From contig DATEMK010000045.1 of NCBI GenBank assembly GCA_035275625.1, positions 1 to 10,824 on the forward strand: 10,824 nucleotides of DNA. The letters are read 5' to 3'. The position numbers and the translations under genes are program-made. This document shows positions 1 through 6,868 of this stretch, piece after piece. How positions within the stretch are numbered: position 1 is the first letter of the stretch; the number at the start of each line of letters is the position of its first letter. The notes beneath the pieces were generated by a model, which was given only the letters and a program-made list of their open reading frames with translations, was not told the DNA's origin and made no database searches. This stretch comes from DATEMK01 sp035275625. GTDB lineage: Bacteria > Bacteroidota > Bacteroidia > AKYH767-A > OLB10.

Positions 1-642
1 CCCCTCCTGTTTTCTTTCCATCCTAAAATTAAATTTTACAAAGAATGGAAATTTGTCTTTCCCGCTTTATTAATTACGGCTGCATTCTTTTTAATATGGG
101 ATTATTTTTTTACTAAATGGGGTGTATGGAGCTTTAATCCGGCATACCTTACCGGAATTTACATTGCAGGCATGCCGGTTGAAGAATGGATGTTCTTTAT
201 TTTTATTCCGTACAGCTGCATTTTTATTTACCACTGTTTGAATATTTTTTTTGACAAAGATGGATTTGAAAAGCTTTCATCAATTATTAATTGGAGCTTA
301 GTTTTAATGCTAATTATCGCAATGATTTATTTCTTTAATAAAATGTACACGTTCACCACTGCTTTTTTTCTATCACTTTGTTTATTATGGCTGATGATAA
401 AAAAAGTAAAAATCAGGGGAAATTTTTACAGAGCTTACCTGATAAGCCAGGTTCCATTTTTAATTATAAACGGTATTTTAACTTCATTGCCTGTAGTGAT
501 TTATAACAACAACGAAAACCTGGGAGCAAGAATTTACACCATTCCTGTGGAAGATTTTTTTTATTCGATGCTTATGCTGTTGATGAATATTTCATTAATG
601 GAGTTTTTAAAGCAAAAACAAAATGTCCTGAAGCCAGTATAA
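1..642 (+). CDS. Lycopene cyclase domain protein (carotenoid biosynthesis), 5' end outside window
   Basis: The reading frame is open from base 1 and ends at TAA 640-642, giving 213 visible residues; the first ~20 residues of a usual ~230-residue protein are missing. It is a very hydrophobic multi-helix membrane protein with the internal duplication typical of the CrtYc/CrtYd (CarR-type) lycopene cyclase domain family. The first copy holds a WSFNPAYLTGIY segment followed by PVEEWMFF (residues 59-66), and the second holds IPVEDFFY (181-188). The paired acidic PxE(E/D) motifs are the conserved, probably catalytic, part of the family. The expected role is cyclisation of lycopene ends to beta-ionone rings in the inner membrane. 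The ATG at 172 is internal: homology continues upstream of it. The upstream neighbours, which in Bacteroidota are often crtB/crtI or a hydroxylase, are not visible. The following metal-related block seems functionally unrelated. Confidence 0.88.
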   Translation, partial: PLLFSFHPKIKFYKEWKFVFPALLITAAFFLIWDYFFTKWGVWSFNPAYLTGIYIAGMPVEEWMFFIFIPYSCIFIYHCLNIFFDKDGFEKLSSIINWSLVLMLIIAMIYFFNKMYTFTTAFFLSLCLLWLMIKKVKIRGNFYRAYLISQVPFLIINGILTSLPVVIYNNNENLGARIYTIPVEDFFYSMLMLLMNISLMEFLKQKQNVLKPV

Positions 643-659
643 CACATTTTAAAATTCGT

Positions 660-667
660 TAGATTTG
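660..667 (+). promoter_or_regulatory. Candidate Bacteroidota -7 promoter box (TAGATTTG)
   Basis: TAGATTTG matches the Bacteroidota -7 consensus TAnnTTTG exactly and lies 17 nt before the ATG at 685, just after the lycopene cyclase stop. I see no good -33 TTTG/TTG at about 19 nt upstream. It would give a short leader and a separate transcript for the metal-related genes. Inferred from motif only. Confidence 0.4.
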
Positions 668-684
668 CATTAAAATAATTGAAA

Positions 685-981
685 ATGAAAAACAAAAATT
701 TTATATGGCCGTTAATGTTGTTCGCTGCATTAATATTTGCATCTTGCGGAAGCGGTGAAACAAAAACTGAAGAGAATGCAACAACTGATGCAGCAGCAAA
801 AGCACCGAAAGAATTAACAGACCTGGCAGGAGTCACTTCCTATTACGAATGCCCGATGAAATGCGAAGGGAAGAAGTTTTCAGAAGCGGGTGCATGTCCG
901 GTATGCGGAATGGAATTGGCACTTATCGAGGTTAAAGCAGATTCAATACCTGCTCCTGCTGACACTACTCATCAAATGTAA
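685..981 (+). CDS. Small lipoprotein with heavy-metal-binding domain (CPM...CPxCGM)
   Basis: A 98-residue exported lipoprotein. A hydrophobic signal with a lipobox-like FASC places the lipidated Cys at residue 21 (Phe at -3 is less usual). A low-complexity Glu/Ala/Thr/Lys linker follows, then a compact domain at about residues 53-82 with CPM (56-58), a further Cys60, and CPVCGM (71-76). This is the heavy-metal-binding domain (HMBD) pattern found in copper-efflux ATPases, CusB-type adaptors and stand-alone Bacteroidota lipoproteins; in many relatives CPM is followed by His, here by Lys-Cys. The four Cys plus two Met suggest binding of a soft metal such as Cu(I). I chose the ATG at 685 over an in-frame TTG at 679. 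The next gene starts 3 nt after the stop, so the two are almost certainly co-transcribed. Metal identity is inference. Confidence 0.82.
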   Translation: MKNKNFIWPLMLFAALIFASCGSGETKTEENATTDAAAKAPKELTDLAGVTSYYECPMKCEGKKFSEAGACPVCGMELALIEVKADSIPAPADTTHQM

Positions 982-984
982 TTG

Positions 985-1344
985 ATGAAAAAAATATTTT
1001 CAATACTGCTCATTTTTGCATTCCTGTTTTCAACGGTAGGAATTACCGTTGCTAAAAGCTATTGCAAAATGAAAAAAGCAGGAATTGAAAAACCGAATTG
1101 TTGTAAAAAAAAGTGCACGGCTGATTGTTGCAGTAAAACGGTAAAAGTTTTTAAGCTTTCTTTTGAATCATTGCCTTCACCTTTTTCAAAAACAATAAAA
1201 AGTTTCACTATAGACTTTATTCCTGCTTTTATTCAGGCAGCTTTTTCATTCATCAATACAGAAACAAAAATTTCTTTTCTTTTTAAACCTCCGCCTCTCA
1301 TTTGTTTATTCGAATCTTCTTTGACAGAAGTTTTTCGTATTTGA
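985..1344 (+). CDS. Small exported Cys-rich protein, HYC_CC_PP-like
   Basis: A 119-residue protein with an N-terminal hydrophobic signal (residues 4-23), then a cluster of six Cys in 23 residues: SYC (Cys27), CC (39-40), C44 and CC (48-49), embedded in many lysines. A hydrophobic/Phe-rich C-terminal half carries KPPP (101-104) and Cys107. The order (H/S)YC, CC, PP matches the small Bacteroidota family called HYC_CC_PP, often found near TonB receptors and metal-handling genes; here the His is replaced by Ser. The biochemical function of that family is not established to my knowledge. The Cys content and position between an HMBD lipoprotein and a TonB receptor point to metal binding or a periplasmic redox/metal relay, which is inference. 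The ATG at 985 is preferred to the overlapping TTG at 982. A Cys-rich small membrane peptide is the main alternative. Confidence 0.7.
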   Translation: MKKIFSILLIFAFLFSTVGITVAKSYCKMKKAGIEKPNCCKKKCTADCCSKTVKVFKLSFESLPSPFSKTIKSFTIDFIPAFIQAAFSFINTETKISFLFKPPPLICLFESSLTEVFRI

Positions 1345-1358
1345 TTTATTGATTTTAA

Positions 1359-1397
1359 TCCCGGTGACTATCGGGAGCGCAGAAAAAAATTGTCTGC
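1359..1397 (+). repeat. Two small tandem hairpins in the leader of the TonB receptor gene
   Basis: TCCCG at 1359-1363 pairs with CGGGA at 1372-1376, extendable by one G-U pair, with a loop of about 6-8 nt. Directly after it GCAGA at 1379-1383 pairs with TCTGC at 1393-1397 around an A-rich loop. They lie between the Cys-rich gene's stop (1344) and the receptor start (1434). No clear U-tract follows the first stem, so it is a weak terminator; a leader structure, attenuation or a leftover of a dispersed repeat are equally possible. Confidence 0.35.
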
Positions 1398-1433
1398 ATT
1401 CAAACCATTTTATTAAATCTTTAATCGAATATC

Positions 1434-3656
1434 ATGCTACAAAAAATAATAATTCCAATAATTTTAATTTTTATCTCAATAAAAGCAACTGCACAGCAAG
1501 TCATGGGAACTGTTGTTGAAATAGATGAAAATAAAAAAGAAATTCCTGTTACCGGAGCTAATGTTTATTTTGTTGGAACAACAACAGGAACCTCTACGGA
1601 TGAATCCGGAAAGTTCATCCTCAATGAGCCTGAAGTTAAAACCGGCAAAATTGTGATAAGTTTTATCGGATATGTAAATGATACCGTGAAAGCTGAAGGG
1701 GCCGGCATAAAAGTTATTCTCAAAAAATCAATTCAATTAAAGCCGGTTGAAATCACTCAAAAGCGTGATGAAACTTTTATTTCTTCAATGAAGACTATAA
1801 AAACCGAAACGCTCACTACATCAGAATTGAAGAAAAATGCCTGCTGTAATTTGTCGGAAAGCTTTGAATCAAATCCCACTGTTGATGTTTCGTTTTCAGA
1901 TGCAGTGACCGGTGCAAAACAAATTCAGTTGCTTGGTTTATCAGGCACGTATGTGCAGATGCTCACGGATGTGCTGCCAACAGTGCGCGGGTTAGGGAGC
2001 ACTTTCGGCTTAAGTTATATTCCCGGAACATGGGTAGATGCAATTAATATAAATAAAGGAACAGGTTCGGTTGCAAACGGGTATGAGTCCATCACAGGCC
2101 AGATTGATGTGGAACTGAAAAAACCGGAAGAGAGTGAAAAAGTTTACCTGAATCTATATGGCAATAATGAAGGCCGTGCCGAAGCAAATTTGAATTTAGT
2201 TCAAAAGGTAAATAATAAGTGGAGTACAATGCTTTTGCTTCATGGAAATACTTTGCAAAATAAAATGGATGACAATAATGATAATTTTATTGACCAGCCT
2301 TTGAACGATCAGTATGCAATTATGAACCGTTGGAAATTTGACTCGCAAAGGCGGGTTGAATCCATGTTCGGAATAAAATATTTGTATGATAACCGGACAG
2401 GCGGTGACATTCATTTCAACCCTGACCTGGACAAGCTTACCGGCCGCTATTACGGATTGGGAATAAATACAAAACGCACTGAGGCATTTATGAAAACAAG
2501 CTACGGTTTCCCCACAAAAGAATATCAAAGCGTGGGCTTACAGGTTTCAGCCATCAATCATGATCAGAATTCATATTTTGGTTTGAAAAAGTATGAAGGA
2601 AATGAAAAATCGCTTTACACAAACCTGCTTATGCAATCTATCATCGGAAGCACACAGCATAAATTCAGAACAGGAATCAGTTTTATGCTTGATAAATATG
2701 AGGAAAGATTAGATTCATTGCAATTAAACCGTTATGAAAAAATTCCGGGCGCTTTTTTTGAATACACCTATGATGATTTCAAAAAATTAGCAGTTGTAAT
2801 TGGCGTGAGAGGAGATTATCATAGTGATTATAATTTCATTTTTACTCCGCGCCTTCACGCAAAGTATAGCTTGTCTGAAAGTTCCACACTGCGCGCTTCT
2901 GCCGGAAATGGTTTTCATATCGCAAACATTTTTGCCGAGAATTCCTCCATTCTTGCCAGCTCAAGAAATCTGATTATTTTGGAAACACTAAAGCCCGAGC
3001 GCACCTGGAATTACGGAATCAATTTTACACATTGCTTTTTAATAAAAGGCCATGAAGGAACATTCAGCACAGATATTTACAGAACCGATTTCACTGACCA
3101 GGTTATTTGTGATTTATATTCACAACCCGGTGCTGCGTTGTTTTATAATCTCCATGGGAAATCTTATTCAAACAGTTTCCAGGCTGAATTAAAATACGAA
3201 TTTGTTTCAAACCTCACAGCAAAAATTGCTTACAAGATTAATGATGTTCAATCCACCTATAACGGAGAGTTACGCGAAAAGCCTTTGAATCCAAAACAAA
3301 GAGGGTTATTGAATCTTGCTTACGAAACAAACAACAGCCATTGGAAATTTGATTTTACTGCACAGTGGATAGGCAAACAAAAGCTTCCTTCATTATTAAT
3401 TGATAATCATCATCCCGATGACCATGTTATAATAAGAAACGATAGCCCCTCCTACATCCGTTTGCTCGGACAAATTTCTTATTTAACCGGCAAATGGGAA
3501 TTCTATATGGGTGGTGAAAATCTGAATGACTACATGCAGCATGATCCTGTAATAGCACCCGATCAGCCGTTCAGTAAATATTTTGATACCTCAGGCGTAT
3601 GGGGGCCCGTAACAGGAAGAATGATTTATGCAGGCTTAAGATTTGCTGTTAAATAG
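1434..3656 (+). CDS. TonB-dependent outer-membrane receptor, probably metal-related
   Basis: A 740-residue outer-membrane receptor. Residues 1-20 are a signal peptide (ends ATAQ). A carboxypeptidase-regulatory-like beta-sandwich spans about 23-95 (TGANVYFVGTTTGTSTDESG, then VISFIGY). A plug domain follows at about 115-225, with LSESFESN, DAVTGAKQIQLLGLSG and GYESITGQIDVELKKP. The rest is a 22-strand-type beta barrel ending in GLRFAVK. The length fits TonB receptors that import metal chelates, or possibly free metal complexes, rather than ~1000-residue SusC proteins, and no SusD follows. A vicinal Cys pair (137-138, KKNACCNLSE) just before the plug core is unusual in an oxidising compartment and fits a metal-linked subfamily. 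The HMBD lipoprotein and Cys-rich protein lie directly upstream, supporting a copper-type substrate; a siderophore or other chelate cannot be excluded. Energy would come from TonB-ExbBD, not encoded here. Confidence 0.88.
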   Translation: MLQKIIIPIILIFISIKATAQQVMGTVVEIDENKKEIPVTGANVYFVGTTTGTSTDESGKFILNEPEVKTGKIVISFIGYVNDTVKAEGAGIKVILKKSIQLKPVEITQKRDETFISSMKTIKTETLTTSELKKNACCNLSESFESNPTVDVSFSDAVTGAKQIQLLGLSGTYVQMLTDVLPTVRGLGSTFGLSYIPGTWVDAININKGTGSVANGYESITGQIDVELKKPEESEKVYLNLYGNNEGRAEANLNLVQKVNNKWSTMLLLHGNTLQNKMDDNNDNFIDQPLNDQYAIMNRWKFDSQRRVESMFGIKYLYDNRTGGDIHFNPDLDKLTGRYYGLGINTKRTEAFMKTSYGFPTKEYQSVGLQVSAINHDQNSYFGLKKYEGNEKSLYTNLLMQSIIGSTQHKFRTGISFMLDKYEERLDSLQLNRYEKIPGAFFEYTYDDFKKLAVVIGVRGDYHSDYNFIFTPRLHAKYSLSESSTLRASAGNGFHIANIFAENSSILASSRNLIILETLKPERTWNYGINFTHCFLIKGHEGTFSTDIYRTDFTDQVICDLYSQPGAALFYNLHGKSYSNSFQAELKYEFVSNLTAKIAYKINDVQSTYNGELREKPLNPKQRGLLNLAYETNNSHWKFDFTAQWIGKQKLPSLLIDNHHPDDHVIIRNDSPSYIRLLGQISYLTGKWEFYMGGENLNDYMQHDPVIAPDQPFSKYFDTSGVWGPVTGRMIYAGLRFAVK

Positions 3657-3679
3657 CATGTGCCAAATTAATTTTAGAC

Positions 3680-3706
3680 TTCAAACTTTGAACTTTAAAC
3701 TTTTTT
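3680..3706 (+). repeat. Short degenerate direct repeats (AAACTTT / GAACTTT)
   Basis: Three 7-nt units of the form (A/G)AACTTT occur in tandem before the Asp-box gene: AAACTTT, GAACTTT, AAACTTT, preceded by a related CTTC and followed by a T-run. Such A/C/T-rich degenerate tandem units are frequent in Bacteroidota spacers. They overlap the place where the -33 element of the next gene would be expected. Confidence 0.45.
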
Positions 3707-3714
3707 TATCTTTC
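3707..3714 (+). promoter_or_regulatory. Candidate -7 promoter box (TATCTTTC)
   Basis: TATCTTTC is one base from the Bacteroidota -7 consensus TAnnTTTG and lies only 3 nt before the ATG at 3718. If used, the transcript would have almost no leader. A TTTG at 3687-3690 is 16 nt upstream, a shorter spacing than the usual ~19. Motif-based only. Confidence 0.3.
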
Positions 3715-3717
3715 GCC

Positions 3718-4746
3718 ATGCAAAAAATTTTATTCTTCTTAATAGGTTTTATTTTCGTTTGTGAAAATTTGTTTGCGCAAAAAGAATTTCAAATAGATAC
3801 CTTCAGATTAGAGAGCAATTCAAATCTGCGCGGATTATCCGTGGTGAATAATGATGTAATCTGGGTCAGCGGAAACAATGGCTTTGTTGCCTTATCAACG
3901 GATGGCGGAAAAAAATGGAGTGTAAAAAAAATTCCTGATGCTGATACTTCTGACTTCCGCGACATTGAAGGATTCGATGATAAAACAGCCATTGTCATGA
4001 ATTCAGGCACTCCAACTGTTTTTCTCAAAACAACCGATGGAGGCTTAAACTGGAAAGTTTCCTATAAAAACGATGACAAAAAAATATTTTTTAACGGCAT
4101 GGATTTTTGGGACGAGAAAAGAGGAATTGCTTTCAGCGACCCTATTGATGGAAAATTATTTCTCATTGCTACTAATGACGGAGGCAAATCATGGAAAGAA
4201 ATTCCGTATAAAGACTGTCCGCAGGTTCAGGAAGGAGAAGCAGGATTTGCGGCAAGCGGAACTTCCATCCGGGTAACGGGTGAGGGCTATGCATATATTG
4301 GTACAGGCGGCAAAGCAGCGCATCTTTTTTCTTCTGACGATTTCGGCAGAACTTGGAAAAAATTTTCGTGCCCCATTATAAAATTTAAGGAAACCACAGG
4401 AATTTTTTCAATTGCGTTCAAAGATCTGCGGACAGGTGTTGTGGTTGGCGGTGATTATGCTTCGGATACTTTAAGTAAAGATAATTGTTATCTCACTTTT
4501 TCAGGAGGGAAAAATTGGAAGCTGCCTTTTAAGTCTCCGACAGGTTATCATTCTTGTGTGGAGTACATCACGCAAACTTATGTAATTGCAACCGGTACTG
4601 CGGGTACCGATATTTCTTACGATGGCGGACAAACATGGAACAAATTAAATCACAATTTTAATGTAGTCCGAAAAGCAAAAAGAGGAACTAAAGTTTTTTT
4701 AGCAGGCCACAAGGGAACAATGGGTGTTTTAGAATATAAAAAATAA
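3718..4746 (+). CDS. Exported Asp-box (BNR/YCF48-like) beta-propeller protein
   Basis: A 342-residue protein with a signal peptide (residues 1-20, ending LFAQ) and six Asp-box-type turns of the S/T-x-D-G-G-x-x-W kind: STDGGKKW (60-67), TTDGGLNW (105-112), TNDGGKSW (152-159), SSDDFGRTW (205-213), a degenerate FSGGKNW (ending 267) and SYDGGQTW (300-307). The roughly 45-55 residue spacing matches the blades of a six- or seven-bladed propeller as in sialidase/photosystem-assembly (YCF48) relatives. Bacteroidota homologues are often auto-labelled oxidoreductase, but I see no cofactor motif. It probably acts in the periplasm or at the surface; the ligand is unknown. The frame is open further upstream to 3643, but only the ATG at 3718 puts the signal peptide at the N terminus and avoids overlap with the receptor gene. 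The next gene starts 10 nt downstream. Confidence 0.82.
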   Translation: MQKILFFLIGFIFVCENLFAQKEFQIDTFRLESNSNLRGLSVVNNDVIWVSGNNGFVALSTDGGKKWSVKKIPDADTSDFRDIEGFDDKTAIVMNSGTPTVFLKTTDGGLNWKVSYKNDDKKIFFNGMDFWDEKRGIAFSDPIDGKLFLIATNDGGKSWKEIPYKDCPQVQEGEAGFAASGTSIRVTGEGYAYIGTGGKAAHLFSSDDFGRTWKKFSCPIIKFKETTGIFSIAFKDLRTGVVVGGDYASDTLSKDNCYLTFSGGKNWKLPFKSPTGYHSCVEYITQTYVIATGTAGTDISYDGGQTWNKLNHNFNVVRKAKRGTKVFLAGHKGTMGVLEYKK

Positions 4747-4756
4747 GCAGAAATTT

Positions 4757-6091
4757 ATGAGAAGTATTTTGGTTCTCGGTGCAGGACTTTCATCATCGGC
4801 TTTGATAAAATATTTGCTTGACCATTCGCAGGCAGAAAACTGGAACGTTACGGTTGCAGATTTTTCTTTAGAAACAGCAAAAGCAAAAACAAAAAATCAC
4901 GCAAATGCAAGAGCTATAGCTTTTGATATTCATAACGAAAATCAAAGAGCAGAAGAAATTAAAAATGCTGATATCGTTATTTCACTTTTACCGCCCGGCT
5001 TGCATTACCTTGCTGCAGCTGATTGCATTCGTTTCAAAAAAAACCTGATCACTGCCTCCTATGTTTCAGAACAAACAAAAAATTTAGAAAATGATGCAGC
5101 TCATGCCGGAATTTTATTGCTGAACGAAATGGGCCTTGATCCCGGAATTGATCACATGTCAGCAATGCAAATTATTCATCGGTTGAAATCTGAAAATACT
5201 GAGTTGATAAGTTTTAAATCTTATACAGGAGGATTGGTTGCACCTGAGTTCAATGACAATCCGTGGGGATATAAATTCACCTGGAATCCGCGAAATGTAA
5301 TTCTTGCCGGGCAGGGAACTGCCAAATATATCCAGGATGGAAAGTACCGTTACATTCCGTATTCAAGATTGTTTAAACAAATTGAAATAGTCGAAGTGCA
5401 GGGTTTGGGAATATTTGACGGGTATGCCAACCGTGATTCACTGGCTTACCGGCATCCTTATGAAATTGAAAATATCCCAACGATTTTAAGAGGTACATTG
5501 CGTAATCATGGTTTTTGTGAAGCCTGGAATGTTTTTGTTCAGTTAGGATTAACGGATGACAGCTTTATTATTGAAAATTCTTCAGAGCTGACTTATTCGC
5601 ATTTTGTCGAAGCGTTTCTTCCTTCTGCAAATTCAGGGAAAACCTTAAAATCAAAAGTTGCTGCTTTTTGCGGATTAGAAGAAAACAGCGAGGTGATTAA
5701 GAAAGTGGAATGGACAGGCATTTTTGAAGATGTGAAAATTAATCTTGATAATGCCACACCTGCCCGGATACTCCAGGATCTGCTTCAAAGAAAATGGGTG
5801 CTGAAAGCAGGGGATAAAGATATGATTGTGATGCAGCATGAATTTGAATTCCTTGCAGCACAAGACAAAAGAAAAAAAATAATTTCTTCCTTAATTGTCC
5901 AAGGCGATGATTCGGAACATACTGCAATGGCAAAAACCGTAGGGTTGCCTATGGCAATTGCTGCGCGGTTAATTCTTAATGAAAAAATAAAATTAAAGGG
6001 AGTAAAAATTCCCGTGATGAAAGAAATTTATGAACCGGTGCTTAATGAACTTAAGTCTTTAGGAATAATTTTTAGTGAAAAGCACGATTGA
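4757..6091 (+). CDS. Saccharopine dehydrogenase (glutamate-forming type, Lys9-like)
   Basis: A 444-residue cytoplasmic NAD(P)-dependent enzyme. The N terminus carries a Rossmann nucleotide-binding turn, LVLGAGLSSS (5-14). It continues with DIVISLLPPGLHY, the TASYVS segment, NEMGLDPGIDHM (123-134), SYTGGLVAPE, NPWGYKFTWNPRN and ILRGTLRNHGF. These are hallmark segments of saccharopine reductase/dehydrogenase of the yeast Lys9 type (446 residues), so the enzyme is full length. It interconverts saccharopine with glutamate plus 2-aminoadipate 6-semialdehyde. Most Bacteroidota make lysine by the diaminopimelate route, so a catabolic role in lysine degradation is more likely than biosynthesis (inference). 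No partner lysine-ketoglutarate reductase is visible in the window. It is probably co-transcribed with the Asp-box gene (10-nt gap), though no functional link is evident. Its stop codon directly abuts that of the opposing methyltransferase gene. Confidence 0.9.
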   Translation: MRSILVLGAGLSSSALIKYLLDHSQAENWNVTVADFSLETAKAKTKNHANARAIAFDIHNENQRAEEIKNADIVISLLPPGLHYLAAADCIRFKKNLITASYVSEQTKNLENDAAHAGILLLNEMGLDPGIDHMSAMQIIHRLKSENTELISFKSYTGGLVAPEFNDNPWGYKFTWNPRNVILAGQGTAKYIQDGKYRYIPYSRLFKQIEIVEVQGLGIFDGYANRDSLAYRHPYEIENIPTILRGTLRNHGFCEAWNVFVQLGLTDDSFIIENSSELTYSHFVEAFLPSANSGKTLKSKVAAFCGLEENSEVIKKVEWTGIFEDVKINLDNATPARILQDLLQRKWVLKAGDKDMIVMQHEFEFLAAQDKRKKIISSLIVQGDDSEHTAMAKTVGLPMAIAARLILNEKIKLKGVKIPVMKEIYEPVLNELKSLGIIFSEKHD

Positions 6092-6817
6092 TCAGGATGG
6101 ATTTTTCAAACCGGGATAATAAGCTTTGGTCAGTTCGATATATTCTTGTGTAAAACTTAAATCTGCTTCCTGGATGACAATATCATCCTCAACAGCATTT
6201 GTTTTTTCGAATCCAAATTCAAACATCAGTCTTTTTTCCTGTTTCTCGCTTTTAGTTTTTACCCGTGTGAGTTTTTGAATAAATAAATTATTCAAAAAGG
6301 CTTTTTCTATAAAATCATTTCCTTCTTTAAACGGAAGTATCACGCAAAATCTCCCACCAGGCTTCAATAAATTTTTGACACCAGTTATTAAATCATCAAA
6401 GCTCAAAGTTTCATCCGTGTGCCGCGCAATATTTCTTGCTTCAGTGCCCGCTTTATAAGTGCCTTCAAAAAAAGGAGGGTTGCTCACAATTAAATCATAT
6501 TTATTTTTTGATGATCCGGAAAACTCCTGCAGTGATGTGTGAAAAATATTTATACGTTCTTTCCATTTGGAATTGGCTGTATTTTTTTTTGCCTGTTCAA
6601 AAGCGTCCTTATCAATATCAATGGCATCAATTATGGCGTTTGATTTCTGCGCAAGCATCAATGCAATTAACCCGGTTCCTGTGCCGATGTCAAGAATTCT
6701 GTTTGCTCCGTTTACCTTCACCCATGCCCCCAGCAAAACGCCATCAGTGCCGACTTTCATCGCACAGCGGTCCTGCTCTATTGTAAATTGTTTAAAATGA
6801 AAAGAAGCATCATTCAT
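6092..6817 (-). CDS. trmN6: tRNA1(Val) (adenine(37)-N6)-methyltransferase, TrmN6/YfiC-like
   Basis: A 241-residue class I SAM-dependent methyltransferase. The N terminus FHFKQFTIEQDRCAMKVGTDGVLLGAW, seen in parts at residues 6-32, is diagnostic of the YfiC/TrmN6 family. Motif I is DIGTGTG (43-49), DID (67-69) is the acidic end of strand 2, and SNPPFF (112-117) is the NPPF catalytic motif of amino-methylating enzymes. Length agrees with E. coli YfiC (~245). It methylates N6 of A37 in tRNA1(Val). The frame stays open to 6868, but the ATG at 6817 places FKQF at the conserved N-terminal position and leaves a promoter-sized spacer. It lies downstream of rpsP and rimM on the same strand, a cluster where many bacteria carry trmD instead. 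The TGA at 6094-6092 abuts the opposing saccharopine dehydrogenase stop. Confidence 0.88.
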   Translation of the reverse strand: MNDASFHFKQFTIEQDRCAMKVGTDGVLLGAWVKVNGANRILDIGTGTGLIALMLAQKSNAIIDAIDIDKDAFEQAKKNTANSKWKERINIFHTSLQEFSGSSKNKYDLIVSNPPFFEGTYKAGTEARNIARHTDETLSFDDLITGVKNLLKPGGRFCVILPFKEGNDFIEKAFLNNLFIQKLTRVKTKSEKQEKRLMFEFGFEKTNAVEDDIVIQEADLSFTQEYIELTKAYYPGLKNPS

Positions 6818-6836
6818 AAAAAGATTGATAGGAATG

Positions 6837-6868
6837 CAAGTATAAAGATAAAATAAATCTTTTAACAA
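6837..6868 (-). promoter_or_regulatory. Candidate promoter for the trmN6-like gene
   Basis: On the - strand TATACTTG (6844 to 6837) differs by one base from the -7 consensus TAnnTTTG, and a TTG (6868 to 6866) lies about 21 nt upstream as a possible -33 element. The -33 touches the outer end of the inverted repeat at 6867-6937. This would let the methyltransferase be transcribed independently of rpsP-rimM. Motif-based only. Confidence 0.3.

Noticed and set aside
172..642. ATG at 172 as the start of the lycopene cyclase gene
   Set aside because: Family sequence (WSFNPAYLTGIY and more) continues in frame upstream to base 1, so the gene is cut by the window edge.
561..836. Open frame on the - strand
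   Set aside because: It overlaps the end of the cyclase gene and the lipoprotein gene in antisense and shows no domain; a shadow frame.
2196..2528. Open frame on the - strand inside the TonB receptor gene
   Set aside because: Fully contained antisense frame with unlikely composition; the receptor frame is clearly real.
3643..3717. N-terminal extension of the Asp-box protein from 3643
   Set aside because: It would overlap the receptor gene and bury the signal peptide; the ATG at 3718 starts directly with a good signal.
6818..6868. 17-residue N-terminal extension of the TrmN6-like protein
   Set aside because: The conserved family start (FKQF region) follows the ATG at 6817, and the extension covers the promoter-like region.
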